Assembly (NCBI GenBank): GCA_027489915.1
Contig: JAIXZB010000086.1
Coordinates: 1 to 15,963 of the forward strand
Direction: 5' to 3'
Length of the DNA stretch: 15,963 nt
From: Rickettsiales bacterium
GTDB taxonomy: Bacteria; Pseudomonadota; Alphaproteobacteria; Rickettsiales; UBA3002
Shown: positions 5,773-13,750 of the stretch, piece after piece
Layout: the number at the start of each line of letters is the position of its first letter
Numbering within the stretch: the first letter of the stretch is position 1
Translations under genes and position numbers: made by a program
Notes under the pieces: generated by a model
Database searches by the model: none
What the model was told of the DNA's origin: nothing
The model's input: the letters and a program-made list of their open reading frames with translations, nothing else

Positions 5773-6861
5773 ATGGCTATCGACCCGAGCGCAACCACAA
5801 GCTCTGCATCCTCCACAGGTGGGCTCAGCGCAAGCGGCGCGGCAACCCCACAACCGCAAATAAATACAGCAGGCAGCGAAACCGCTACAACCCCAGATGC
5901 GGCATCACCAGACGAGACCCCAGAAGGAACCGATCGCGCTTCCACCGACACCGATACACCCGCAGAACAAGATCAACCCGCTACCGCTACCGATGCGGCA
6001 GGCGCAACACCGCCCACTACTCCTACCGAACAACCCCCAACACCCCCTGCGCAAACCCCGCCTGCAACAGCACAAACCACACCACCTCCAGCTACTCCTC
6101 CAGCAACAGCTACTCCTCCTGCCGCTGCCGCTGCAGCTACAACACCATCACCCGCAGCCCGCTCAGCAGCTGGTGGCGGAGGCGGCGCACGACGCCAACG
6201 CAGTGGCGGCGGTGGCGGTGGCGGTGGCGGCGGACAACAACGCGCAGCAGCAGGCGGAAGCGGTGGAGCGCGACGCGCACGCTCAGGCAGCAGCGCAGGA
6301 GGAAGTGGCGGAGCCACAGCAGCAACACGCACTGCAGCCGCAAGTCCAGCAACAGCACCTACCGCAGGCAACGATATCGATATTGCAGGCGACATGAATA
6401 ATCCTACCATCCGCGGTGCGAGCGAAAACCTGCTCGATTGGTATAACCGCCTACCCGAAGAACAACGCGGCAACCCACCCCTCAACACCAGTGATCCTAA
6501 TTTCCTGCAAGACCCAAACAATCGCCGCGCCCTGCTCGATAAATTCAGAGAACAACACAACGCCAACAACCCCGATAATCCGCTTCCAACCAACTCGCCA
6601 GGCCGCATCGATGCTGCCACCCAGCGCGCTATCGATGGCACACGTACGCAAGCCACAGGCCGCACAAACGAACCAGCGCAACAGCCCGCTACAGCCTCGC
6701 CCCAAGGCCCAAGCGCAGCATTCGATGGGCTTCAACTTCCCACAAACCTCCCATCAAACATCAGCGGCGGCGCCAATTTCTCTACCGCAAGCCTCGGCGA
6801 TTTCAGCCCCGCAGGCCCCTCCTCAGGAATAGGGCGTAGCGGTGGTCATGGAATGGGCTAA
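5773..6861 (+). CDS. Low-complexity protein sharing a domain with the downstream amidase
   Basis: This 362-residue protein has no recognisable family. Residues 1-130 are almost all Ala, Pro, Thr and acidic residues. Residues 131-195 are Gly/Ala/Arg-rich, including a run of ten glycines (145-154) flanked by arginine clusters. About 200-295 form the only ordered-looking part, a helix-rich domain with LLDWYNRLPEEQR, DPNFLQDP and DAATQRAI. The same domain occurs in the next protein around residues 503-597. The C-terminal 65 residues are again low complexity and end GGHGMG. There is no signal peptide or membrane helix. The start is supported by AGAGGA at 5761-5766. The amidase begins 88 bases later on the same strand, so the two probably act together, perhaps at peptidoglycan. 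That is inference. Confidence 0.75.
   Translation: MAIDPSATTSSASSTGGLSASGAATPQPQINTAGSETATTPDAASPDETPEGTDRASTDTDTPAEQDQPATATDAAGATPPTTPTEQPPTPPAQTPPATAQTTPPPATPPATATPPAAAAAATTPSPAARSAAGGGGGARRQRSGGGGGGGGGGQQRAAAGGSGGARRARSGSSAGGSGGATAATRTAAASPATAPTAGNDIDIAGDMNNPTIRGASENLLDWYNRLPEEQRGNPPLNTSDPNFLQDPNNRRALLDKFREQHNANNPDNPLPTNSPGRIDAATQRAIDGTRTQATGRTNEPAQQPATASPQGPSAAFDGLQLPTNLPSNISGGANFSTASLGDFSPAGPSSGIGRSGGHGMG
6205..6234 (+). repeat. Glycine-codon microsatellite (ten GGN codons)
   Basis: Ten consecutive glycine codons, mostly alternating GGC and GGT, encode Gly145-154 of the low-complexity protein. Such a trinucleotide run is prone to length change without frameshift. A second, shorter glycine run lies at about 6172-6186. 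The clustered GG doublets could also form weak G-rich secondary structure. Confidence 0.8.
6370..6657 (+). other. Shared domain, copy 1 (within the 362-aa protein)
   Basis: Residues about 200-295 of the host protein. Conserved positions with copy 2 are W-[YH]-x2-LP-x-E-[ER], then N-T-[SQ]-DPN-[FY]-[LF]-Q-[DN]-P, R-x-ALL-x2-F-[RK], and a terminal T-x4-I/L...RTQAT or RAQAT segment. The order of a short helix-rich core followed by an Ala-Thr-x-x-Ala segment recalls the peptidoglycan-binding (PG_binding_1) layout, but the match is too weak to name it. Confidence 0.7.
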
Positions 6862-6898
6862 TACAGCAACCTCATCCACGTAGTTTTTACATCACACT

Positions 6899-6912
6899 AA
6901 TGCGCCCGCATT
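6899..6912 (+). other. Short inverted repeat in the gap before the amidase gene
   Basis: AATGCG and CGCATT form a perfect palindrome around CC, downstream of the 362-residue protein gene and upstream of the amidase. There is no T-run, so it is a poor terminator. It might be an operator or chance. Confidence 0.25.
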
Positions 6913-6949
6913 CATAAAATTGTAACACATACCTGTCACACTACACTCT

Positions 6950-9883
6950 ATGTCAGACATAGGTTTTTACAGATTCACAACCCCCTACCGAAGCGCAAAT
7001 GGCGCGGTTACAGGTGTGCGCGTATTTCCGCCCACGCAGTCGTCAGGATGGTTTGGTAATTCCGCATCCACCCTTCCCGAAGCAAGCGTCAACATATTAC
7101 GCCAGTTGCATCCCGATATCCGTAACGCCGCCGCCCGCGCACTCGAATCCATACAAAGCAACAACATCGAAGCAAGCATTGCACTCGCTCCCGCCCGCCC
7201 CAATGATGTATTAGCCAGCGATAGGTTGGCATTCACCGTTCGCGGCACAACACCAGAAGCAAACGCAGCCATCCGCACAGCACTGGAGGCACAAGGCCTC
7301 ACAGCAGGCACAAGTGGCCGCTTCCAAAGCAATCCCGATAATGAAGTTCCTGCTATCGCCGCCATGCCAACCATCCAAGGCCGCGACGGCGTTAACTACC
7401 GCGTTATACCGGGTGGCACAGTCTGGACACGCAGCGCAGGTGCCCCCCAATTTGCCGCTCAGGTAAGCGAACAAATTACACGCACTTTCGGCAATACCAA
7501 CACCCCAGGCCGCGCTCTAGCACTGGATACATTACCAACTCCCAGCACCCAAGTAACACCCTCCTCTCCTGCAACACAGCAAGCAGCTGCAATAAGCACA
7601 CGCCCCCTCATCGTGCTCGACCCGGGTCACGGGCAGTACCGTTCCGTCAATCCACACACAGGCGCTATCGTATCGCGTGGCCCACAAGGCAACGGCGTCA
7701 TCAACGATACAGGAGCCGTCCACCGCGAAACAGGCATCACCGAAGTACAGGTGAACGATGCTATGACAGCACGCATTGCACTTTCCATGCGCGCTAAAAA
7801 TTACGATGTGCAGCTCACGCGCCGTATCGACACCAACAGTCCCATGCTGCGCGATATTTCCGCAAGCGATCGCGATTACCTTACCCAACTCAGCAATCGC
7901 GCGCCCGAAATACTTCCCGATCGCTTCAATACCCGTATCGAAACAGGTGCAGGCCGCAAAGCATTACACCTCTCCGTCCATGCAAATGCTGGCGCAAGCC
8001 CCGCCCAGCGTGGCATCGAATTTTACACCCACGACGATCACCGCGCAGGCGATGCCTCAACCCGCCTTGCAAGCGAATTACGCGGTGAATTCCAACGTGG
8101 CGGGTTACTCAATACCAATCAACCGCTCACCTCACTCAACACCGGAATTCTTCCTCCTGGCCCCTATGATGGTGTCAACCGCGCCCTACGTAACAATGGC
8201 AGCGCCGACCGTCACGTTGTGCGTGGCCTCGGCACAGGCGTTGGTGCCGCCGTAGCCGAACTTGGCTACATGACCAATCCACAAGATTTCACCCGCCTCA
8301 CCACCCCACAAGGGCAAAAGCAAATCGCCGAGATGGTGGCAAACGCCACCGATCGTTTCCAACAATCACGAGGGCAGACCATGGCACCCCAGCAGCAAGC
8401 ACCAAGCAGACAAGCAGCTGCAACTCCAACGCCTGCACCCGCAGCAGCAGGATCCATTCCCAGAATAACAGACGATATAACCCAACCACATGTTGCGCAA
8501 ACATTGCCGCGTCTACGCGCCTGGCACAGCGCTCTCCCTGCCGAACGTCAAAATACAGCGTTCAACACCCAAGATCCAAACTACTTCCAAAACCCCGCGC
8601 ACCGCGAAGCGTTGCTCATGCATTTCAAAAACGATCAGAACAGAACGGCAAATGCAGGATTTGCAGTAACAGATACAAATCAGCAAACCGCTCTTGGGCC
8701 TAAAACCTACGCAGCGCTAACTGCCGTCGAAGCAGCGCGCGCGCAAGCAACAACAGCTGGGCAATCACCCACCGCACCCTCAGCAGCACAAACACCTGCA
8801 GCCTCCGCCCCCGTTGCTGGCAGACCAGCAACTCCCTCGGCTCCTGCTCCTGCCGCTACTGCACCTGCTGCCCCTACATCCGCACCTGTTGCCCCTATCC
8901 GCCCCTCCATGCCCGATGTATCAGGGCTAGTATCGCGCCCTACAGGCCGCACCACACCCGAACAGCGCGCCGAACGCCACACCGAAAATGGCCTTCGTGT
9001 GCTTGGCATCACCAGCGAAGGCATGGACGCCCAACAGCGCGCCACCGCCCTCAAACAATACGCAACACAAGCAGGCCTGCCCGAAGGTGCAACCCCAGCC
9101 CAAATCCGCGAACAGGTGGGCAAAGACATCCGCACCTTGCAAACCGCTCTACGCGATGCTTCGCGCGACACTCCAGGTAAATACGATTTAGGCAGATACG
9201 GCTCCGCGCGCGATGGTATCGACGGCATCGCCGGCGCTCAAACCAACGGCGCATTACGTCGTTTCATCACAGATAATCCAGGTCAAACCGCCCTAACATT
9301 AGTGCGTCCAGCCACTGCAGCACCAATACCTGCTGCAGCCGCAGCAGAACCTGCTACACCAACACCCGCACCCACTCCTCCTGCTGCACCTATTGCACCA
9401 GCGCCAACACCCGCTCCTGCTGCAACCACCCCCTCTGCGCAAGATCCTGTGGCAGCTACACCACCAACTCCTCCTGCAACAGCATCTAATACACCCGTAG
9501 CGTTCGATGCCCTTATCACCAGAATGGGCTCTCCATCAGGAAGAAATAATCCATTACTGAATCTACGCAATTATCAGCAACCAGACCCTGCCTCCATCAT
9601 CACGGGCTCCTCATCAGAGCCAGACATGGGCAGCAAATTGCGTGCAGCAGGAGTAGTCCCTGCCCCTACACTCCAAGACATGCACAGAGCCCTTGGCTTT
9701 ACGCCCACGCAACCAACATCTCCACGCTCCGATATTCCCGCAGATGCGAATAATGCCGAGCGCGAAGCAGTATCTGCAACAAGTGGCACGCAACGTCTTT
9801 CATTCGTCAATACCGAAACGGTTGGCGCAAGCATTGCGCATAACGGCAAAGCGCAGCAAGATAAAACCACTGCACTCAGCTAA
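6950..9883 (+). CDS. Multidomain N-acetylmuramoyl-L-alanine amidase (Amidase_3)
   Basis: This 977-residue protein would cut the bond between N-acetylmuramic acid and the peptide stem of peptidoglycan. Residues 1-205 are an unrecognised N-terminal region. About 218-468 form a zinc amidase of the AmiC/CwlD type: LDPGHG with H227, E265, SVHANA with H344, and AELGYMTNP with E437, so all zinc ligands and the catalytic glutamate are present. The core is longer than usual, with an insertion before the SVHAN motif. A domain shared with the preceding protein lies at about 503-597. A peptidoglycan-binding-like segment with LQTALRD and DGIDGIAGAQTNGALRRF lies at about 677-785. Pro/Ala/Thr linkers join the domains. 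No Sec or Tat signal is seen, unusual for a cell-wall enzyme. No ribosome binding site precedes the ATG. Confidence 0.88.
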   Translation: MSDIGFYRFTTPYRSANGAVTGVRVFPPTQSSGWFGNSASTLPEASVNILRQLHPDIRNAAARALESIQSNNIEASIALAPARPNDVLASDRLAFTVRGTTPEANAAIRTALEAQGLTAGTSGRFQSNPDNEVPAIAAMPTIQGRDGVNYRVIPGGTVWTRSAGAPQFAAQVSEQITRTFGNTNTPGRALALDTLPTPSTQVTPSSPATQQAAAISTRPLIVLDPGHGQYRSVNPHTGAIVSRGPQGNGVINDTGAVHRETGITEVQVNDAMTARIALSMRAKNYDVQLTRRIDTNSPMLRDISASDRDYLTQLSNRAPEILPDRFNTRIETGAGRKALHLSVHANAGASPAQRGIEFYTHDDHRAGDASTRLASELRGEFQRGGLLNTNQPLTSLNTGILPPGPYDGVNRALRNNGSADRHVVRGLGTGVGAAVAELGYMTNPQDFTRLTTPQGQKQIAEMVANATDRFQQSRGQTMAPQQQAPSRQAAATPTPAPAAAGSIPRITDDITQPHVAQTLPRLRAWHSALPAERQNTAFNTQDPNYFQNPAHREALLMHFKNDQNRTANAGFAVTDTNQQTALGPKTYAALTAVEAARAQATTAGQSPTAPSAAQTPAASAPVAGRPATPSAPAPAATAPAAPTSAPVAPIRPSMPDVSGLVSRPTGRTTPEQRAERHTENGLRVLGITSEGMDAQQRATALKQYATQAGLPEGATPAQIREQVGKDIRTLQTALRDASRDTPGKYDLGRYGSARDGIDGIAGAQTNGALRRFITDNPGQTALTLVRPATAAPIPAAAAAEPATPTPAPTPPAAPIAPAPTPAPAATTPSAQDPVAATPPTPPATASNTPVAFDALITRMGSPSGRNNPLLNLRNYQQPDPASIITGSSSEPDMGSKLRAAGVVPAPTLQDMHRALGFTPTQPTSPRSDIPADANNAEREAVSATSGTQRLSFVNTETVGASIAHNGKAQQDKTTALS
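8456..8748 (+). other. Shared domain, copy 2 (within the amidase)
   Basis: Residues about 503-599 of the amidase, bounded on both sides by Ala/Pro/Thr linkers. The segments LRAWHSALPAERQ, NTQDPNYFQNP and HREALLMHF align with copy 1 in the same order and nearly the same spacing, and both end in R[TA]QAT. Divergence is large, so this is an old duplication or independent recruitment rather than a recent copy. Confidence 0.7.
8978..9306 (+). other. Peptidoglycan-binding-like domain of the amidase
   Basis: Residues about 677-785 form an ordered island between two Pro/Ala linkers. The segment IRTLQTALRD followed after about 25 residues by GIDGIAGAQTNGALRRF resembles the LQ...DG.xG..T..A...F pattern of PG_binding_1 domains. 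The first half (RVLGI, ALKQYATQAGL) has no recognised match. Confidence 0.5.
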
Positions 9884-9956
9884 AATCGCAAGCTAAACCC
9901 GCAAGCTGATAACAAAACTGCTTTATCAATCCACCAATGCGCGCTAATCACGTTGC

Positions 9957-11291
9957 ATGGTTGCATTACTCACTCTCGCCGAACAGTTTTTATCGCTCGC
10001 CACCCACGCTGGGGCCGAAGCGGCCGATGTACTCGCCGTACATTCCACCGATATCAATTGCTCCATCCGTAAATCCATCCCCGAAACACTGGAACGCTCC
10101 GAATCCACAGGCCTCGGCCTGCGCGTATTCATCGGTAAATCCTACGCCAATGTTTCCACCTCCAACCTCAGCCGTAACAACCTGCAAACCTTGGCCGAAA
10201 CCGCAGTCGCCATCGCCCGCGCTGCACCGCCCGATGCATTCGCAAGTCTCGCTCCCGAAAATCGCTTAGCGCGCACCATCCCAAACCTCGATATATTCGA
10301 TGCATCCGAGCCCACACTCGAACAGCTCCAGCAGCAATGCCGCGAAGCCGAAGCAGCAGGCACCGCACATGCAGGCATCACCAATTCCGAAGGTGCCGAC
10401 GCAGGCTACAGCGCCCACCGCACTGCCCTCATCACCAGCCACGGATTTTCAGGCGAAACCCAAAGTTCATACCGCAGCCTCTCCTTATCCCTCATCGCAG
10501 GCAATGGTGCCGATATGCAGCGCGATTACGCCTACTCCACCGCCCGTCACGGTAGCGATCTCAAAACCCCCGCGCAGATTGGCAACGAAGCTGCAACGCG
10601 TACCCTAGCGCGCATGCACCCGCGCAAAATCAGCAGCCTCAAATGCCCTCTAGTATTCGACCCTCGCGTCGCACGCTCGCTCGTTGCATCCTTCATCAGC
10701 GCCATCAATGGCGCAAGCATTGCACGTGGCACTTCGTTCTTGAAAGATGCCATGGGCACGCAACTATTCAATCCCACCATCACCATCAGCGACAATGCGC
10801 TATTACCTCGCGGCCTCAGCAGCAAAGCGTTCGATGGCGAAGGGGTGGCAACCGCCCCCCTCACCCTCATCGAAAACGGCATCCTCACAAACTGGCTGCT
10901 CGATACCAGAAGCGCCGCCCAGCTTGGGCTTTCCACCACCGGCCACGCATCGCGTGGCCTTGGCAGTGCCCCAAGCCCCAGCTCCACCAACGTCGTGCTG
11001 CATAATGGTAATGTCACACCCGATGCACTGATGAGCGACATAAGCGAAGGCATCTACATTACCGAAGCCTTCGGCATGGGCGTCAACCTCATCACAGGCG
11101 ACTACAGCCAAGGCGCGTCTGGCTTCATGATACGCAATGGAGCGCGCGCTGAAGCCGTGAGCGAAATCACCATCGCTGGCAATTTGCGCAGCATGTTTCA
11201 AACCTTGACTGCCGCAAATAACCTCGCCTTCGAATCCAGCATCAACAGCCCCACCCTTCGCATCGAAGGCATGACCATAGCGGGGGCATAA
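9957..11291 (+). CDS. pmbA: PmbA/TldE, TldD-partner metalloprotease family protein
   Basis: PmbA (TldE) pairs with TldD to form a cytoplasmic protease that trims unfolded or modified peptides, and in E. coli it matures microcin B17. The 444 residues match the usual length. The C-terminal signature is clear: FGMGVNLITGDYSQGASGF (about 372-391) followed by EITIAGNLRSMF. As expected for PmbA rather than TldD, there is no HExxH zinc motif. TldD is not in the window. No convincing ribosome binding site precedes ATG 9957. The TAA stop overlaps the ATG of msbA by one base (TAATG), so the two are probably translationally coupled. Finding pmbA next to lipid A genes is known in alphaproteobacteria. Confidence 0.93.
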   Translation: MVALLTLAEQFLSLATHAGAEAADVLAVHSTDINCSIRKSIPETLERSESTGLGLRVFIGKSYANVSTSNLSRNNLQTLAETAVAIARAAPPDAFASLAPENRLARTIPNLDIFDASEPTLEQLQQQCREAEAAGTAHAGITNSEGADAGYSAHRTALITSHGFSGETQSSYRSLSLSLIAGNGADMQRDYAYSTARHGSDLKTPAQIGNEAATRTLARMHPRKISSLKCPLVFDPRVARSLVASFISAINGASIARGTSFLKDAMGTQLFNPTITISDNALLPRGLSSKAFDGEGVATAPLTLIENGILTNWLLDTRSAAQLGLSTTGHASRGLGSAPSPSSTNVVLHNGNVTPDALMSDISEGIYITEAFGMGVNLITGDYSQGASGFMIRNGARAEAVSEITIAGNLRSMFQTLTAANNLAFESSINSPTLRIEGMTIAGA

Positions 11292-13051
11292 TGAAAAATT
11301 CATCCAGCAACCGCATCATCAAGCGCCTCGCGCGCGATTATATTTTTCATTACCGCCCCTACCTCATCGGCGCCATCATCTGCATGGTATTCGCTGCCTC
11401 GATGACCGCCCTCAACGCCTACATGATAAAACCCGTACTCGATGAAATCTTCGTCGAGAAAAACCAGTCCATGCTCACCCTTGTGCCACTTGGCATCTTA
11501 GTCATCGCCATTATAGGTGGCCTCGCCGATTATGGCCAATCCATGCTACTGCGTTATGTCGGCCAGAAAGTCGTATCCGACATGCAGTGCGATTTATTCT
11601 CGCACCTCATGCATGCCGATCTATCCACCTTCCACGACCAATCCTCAGGCCGTCTCGTCTCGCGCTTCACCAACGACATCCAGCTTTTGCGCATGACAGC
11701 ATCCAACGTGCTGGTGGGGTTTGCCAAAGAACTTCTCACCCTCATTTTCCTGCTTGGCGTCATGTTCTATCAAAGCTGGCAGCTCTCGCTCATCGCCTTT
11801 GTGGTGCTGGTATTTGGTGTGTTTCCCATCATCCGCTTTGGCAAGCGTATGCGCAAAGTCGCCGATGCCACGCAGTCCTCGCTTGGCGATTTCACCCAGC
11901 AGCTCGATGAAACATTTTTGAACGTGCGCGTGGTCAAAGCTTACGGGCGCGAAACATTTGAAACCGAGCGCGTACGCACACAAGTGCGCAGCCTGCACAA
12001 GCTCTACATGAAAGCCGCCAAAGTCAGTGCCGCCATTGGCCCCATCATGGCCATGGTGGGCTCTATCGCCATCGCCATCATCATCTGGTATGGCGGGATG
12101 GAAGTCATCAAAGGCACCACCACACCAGGTGCGTTTTTCTCCTTCATCACCGCCATGATAATGGCATATCGCCCTGTCAAAGTCGTCGCCTCACTCAATA
12201 CGCAAATGCAAGAAGGCATCGCTGCCAGCGCCCGCTTCTATAGCGCGATGGACGACAAAGCAAAAATCTATGACCGCGAAGGCGCCAAGCCATTAGCACT
12301 CGAGCATGGCCGAATCGTGTTCGATGAAGTCACCTTCCACTATAACAGCGAAAACACTGCCGAACATGCGGCTGGCATCAGCGGTCTTTCTTTCACGGTT
12401 CCCGCAGGCGCCACCGTTGCACTTGTTGGCCCCTCAGGCGGCGGCAAATCCACCATCATGAATCTGCTGCTGCGTTTTTACGAACCCCAATCAGGCCGCA
12501 TCACCATCGATGGTCAAGACATCACCCACACCACCTTGCAATCACTGCGCGGCGTCACCGCACTTGTCTCACAGGAAGTGGTATTATTCGATGACACCGT
12601 GCGCGCCAATCTGGCATATGGCAAAATGAACGCCACCGAGTCCGATATCATCGAAGCGGCACAACAAGCCCATGCACATGAATTCATCACGGGCCTGCCG
12701 CAAGGATACGACACCATCATCGGCCCCGCAGGGGTGAAGCTCTCTGGCGGTCAGCGCCAGCGCCTTTCCATCGCGCGTGCCATTCTTAAAAACGCACCGA
12801 TTTTATTACTCGATGAAGCAACAAGCGCGCTCGATAACGAATCCGAACGCGCCGTGCAGCGCGCCCTAAATTCACTCATGAAAGGCCGCACCACCTTGGT
12901 AATTGCACACCGCTTATCCACCATCCAGTATGCCTCCTCAATCATAGTGCTCGAACATGGCCGCCTGTGCGAACACGGCACCCACGAAGAATTGCTGAAT
13001 AAAAAAGGCGTCTATTACCGCCTGCATTCCACCGAATTTTCGACCCCTTAA
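11291..13051 (+). CDS. msbA: Lipid A export ABC transporter MsbA (permease/ATPase half-transporter)
   Basis: MsbA is an inner-membrane flippase moving core-lipid A to the outer leaflet; it works as a homodimer. The 586 residues contain six transmembrane helices (about 20-300) with the ABC exporter coupling region, then the nucleotide-binding domain. Walker A GPSGGGKST is at 380-388, the Q-loop lies in VSQEVVLFDD, the signature LSGGQ is at 484-488, Walker B ILLLDEA is at 504-510 with E509, and the switch histidine is H540 in IAHRLST. Length is close to E. coli MsbA (582). It starts by one-base overlap with pmbA and ends three bases before the acyltransferase gene, upstream of waaA and lpxK. 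This context favours MsbA over a drug exporter, which sequence alone could not exclude. Confidence 0.92.
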   Translation: MKNSSSNRIIKRLARDYIFHYRPYLIGAIICMVFAASMTALNAYMIKPVLDEIFVEKNQSMLTLVPLGILVIAIIGGLADYGQSMLLRYVGQKVVSDMQCDLFSHLMHADLSTFHDQSSGRLVSRFTNDIQLLRMTASNVLVGFAKELLTLIFLLGVMFYQSWQLSLIAFVVLVFGVFPIIRFGKRMRKVADATQSSLGDFTQQLDETFLNVRVVKAYGRETFETERVRTQVRSLHKLYMKAAKVSAAIGPIMAMVGSIAIAIIIWYGGMEVIKGTTTPGAFFSFITAMIMAYRPVKVVASLNTQMQEGIAASARFYSAMDDKAKIYDREGAKPLALEHGRIVFDEVTFHYNSENTAEHAAGISGLSFTVPAGATVALVGPSGGGKSTIMNLLLRFYEPQSGRITIDGQDITHTTLQSLRGVTALVSQEVVLFDDTVRANLAYGKMNATESDIIEAAQQAHAHEFITGLPQGYDTIIGPAGVKLSGGQRQRLSIARAILKNAPILLLDEATSALDNESERAVQRALNSLMKGRTTLVIAHRLSTIQYASSIIVLEHGRLCEHGTHEELLNKKGVYYRLHSTEFSTP

Positions 13052-13054
13052 TCC

Positions 13055-13750
13055 ATGCGCACCAAACCCTACCGCCCACCACTGCGTAAACGGCTGCTGA
13101 AACATCCCATCATCAGCACATCCATCACCTTTGTACTCTACACCATCATTCGCCTGATATTTCTGTTACAACGCAGAAGCATCCTTATCCATCCAAGCTC
13201 CACTCAAGCAATGGCTGGAAATCACAATGCCATATTCTGTTTCTGGCATGGCCGCATGTTGTTTATGCCTTTCATCAAACCATCATCGCGCAAAATGATT
13301 GCCCTCATCTCCCGCCACGGCGATGGAGGATTCCTCGCCACCATGCTCAGCTGGTTCGGTGTCGGAACAGTGCGCGGCTCTAGCTCCAAAGGCGGTGCTA
13401 CCGCCCTGCGCGAATTGCTCGATATCACCGAAGCAGGCCACAATATCGGCATCACACCCGATGGTCCACGCGGCCCCCATCAGGTCGCAGCCATAGGTGC
13501 GGTGTGGCTTGCCGCACAATCAGGTTTGCCCATCATTCCCGTCAGCGCCAGCTGCACACGCCGCCGTCATACAAAAAGTTGGGATGCATTCACCCTTCCT
13601 CTTCCCTTTGGCCACATCTTCTGCGAAGTAGGAGAGGCCATGATGATAGATAAAAATAACACCGACGAAATGCTCGAATCGCAGCGCGCAGAATTGCAGC
13701 GCCGCCTTATTGCACTAACCGTTGCGTGCGATGCAAGGGCATCGTCATGA
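13055..13750 (+). CDS. DUF374 lysophospholipid acyltransferase-like protein
   Basis: This 231-residue protein belongs to the DUF374 branch of the lysophospholipid acyltransferase superfamily, small membrane-associated enzymes that move acyl chains onto lipids. The family motifs are in order: FWHGRM (63-68), SRHGDGG (86-92), VRGSSSKGG (106-114), ITPDGPRGP (133-141) and SWD (175-177). A hydrophobic stretch near residues 21-38 probably anchors it in the inner membrane. It begins three bases after msbA and shares a four-base ATGA overlap with waaA. DUF374 proteins are regularly found beside waaA and lpxK in alphaproteobacteria, pointing to a lipid A or inner-core role, but the acyl donor and acceptor are unknown. 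Confidence 0.9.
   Translation: MRTKPYRPPLRKRLLKHPIISTSITFVLYTIIRLIFLLQRRSILIHPSSTQAMAGNHNAIFCFWHGRMLFMPFIKPSSRKMIALISRHGDGGFLATMLSWFGVGTVRGSSSKGGATALRELLDITEAGHNIGITPDGPRGPHQVAAIGAVWLAAQSGLPIIPVSASCTRRRHTKSWDAFTLPLPFGHIFCEVGEAMMIDKNNTDEMLESQRAELQRRLIALTVACDARASS
13735..13739 (+). promoter_or_regulatory. Ribosome binding site deciding the waaA start
   Basis: AAGGG lies inside the end of the acyltransferase gene, seven bases before ATG 13747. It supports that ATG over an in-frame GTG at 13726, which lies upstream of this site. Confidence 0.7.

Noticed and set aside
6205..6234. G-quadruplex in the glycine-codon tract
   Set aside because: The runs are mostly GG doublets, so only weak two-tier structures could form; codon repetition is a sufficient explanation.
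5751..6401. Plus-strand open frame of 216 residues, almost all Arg/Ser/Thr
   Set aside because: It is an alternate frame of the gene at 5773 with implausible composition. Its start lies within the leader hairpin and has no ribosome binding site.
5973..6665. Long minus-strand open frame (230 residues, Pro/Arg/Ala-rich)
   Set aside because: It mirrors the GC-rich low-complexity tract of the plus-strand gene; the poly-Pro run is just the complement of the glycine codons, and no ribosome binding site or ordered domain is seen.
10547..11053. Minus-strand open frame of 168 residues within pmbA
   Set aside because: It is antisense to a well-conserved part of PmbA, with no recognisable motif and no ribosome binding site.
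13726..13746. GTG start for waaA seven codons upstream
   Set aside because: ATG 13747 has a well-placed AAGGG and the typical ATGA overlap; the added residues match nothing in the family.
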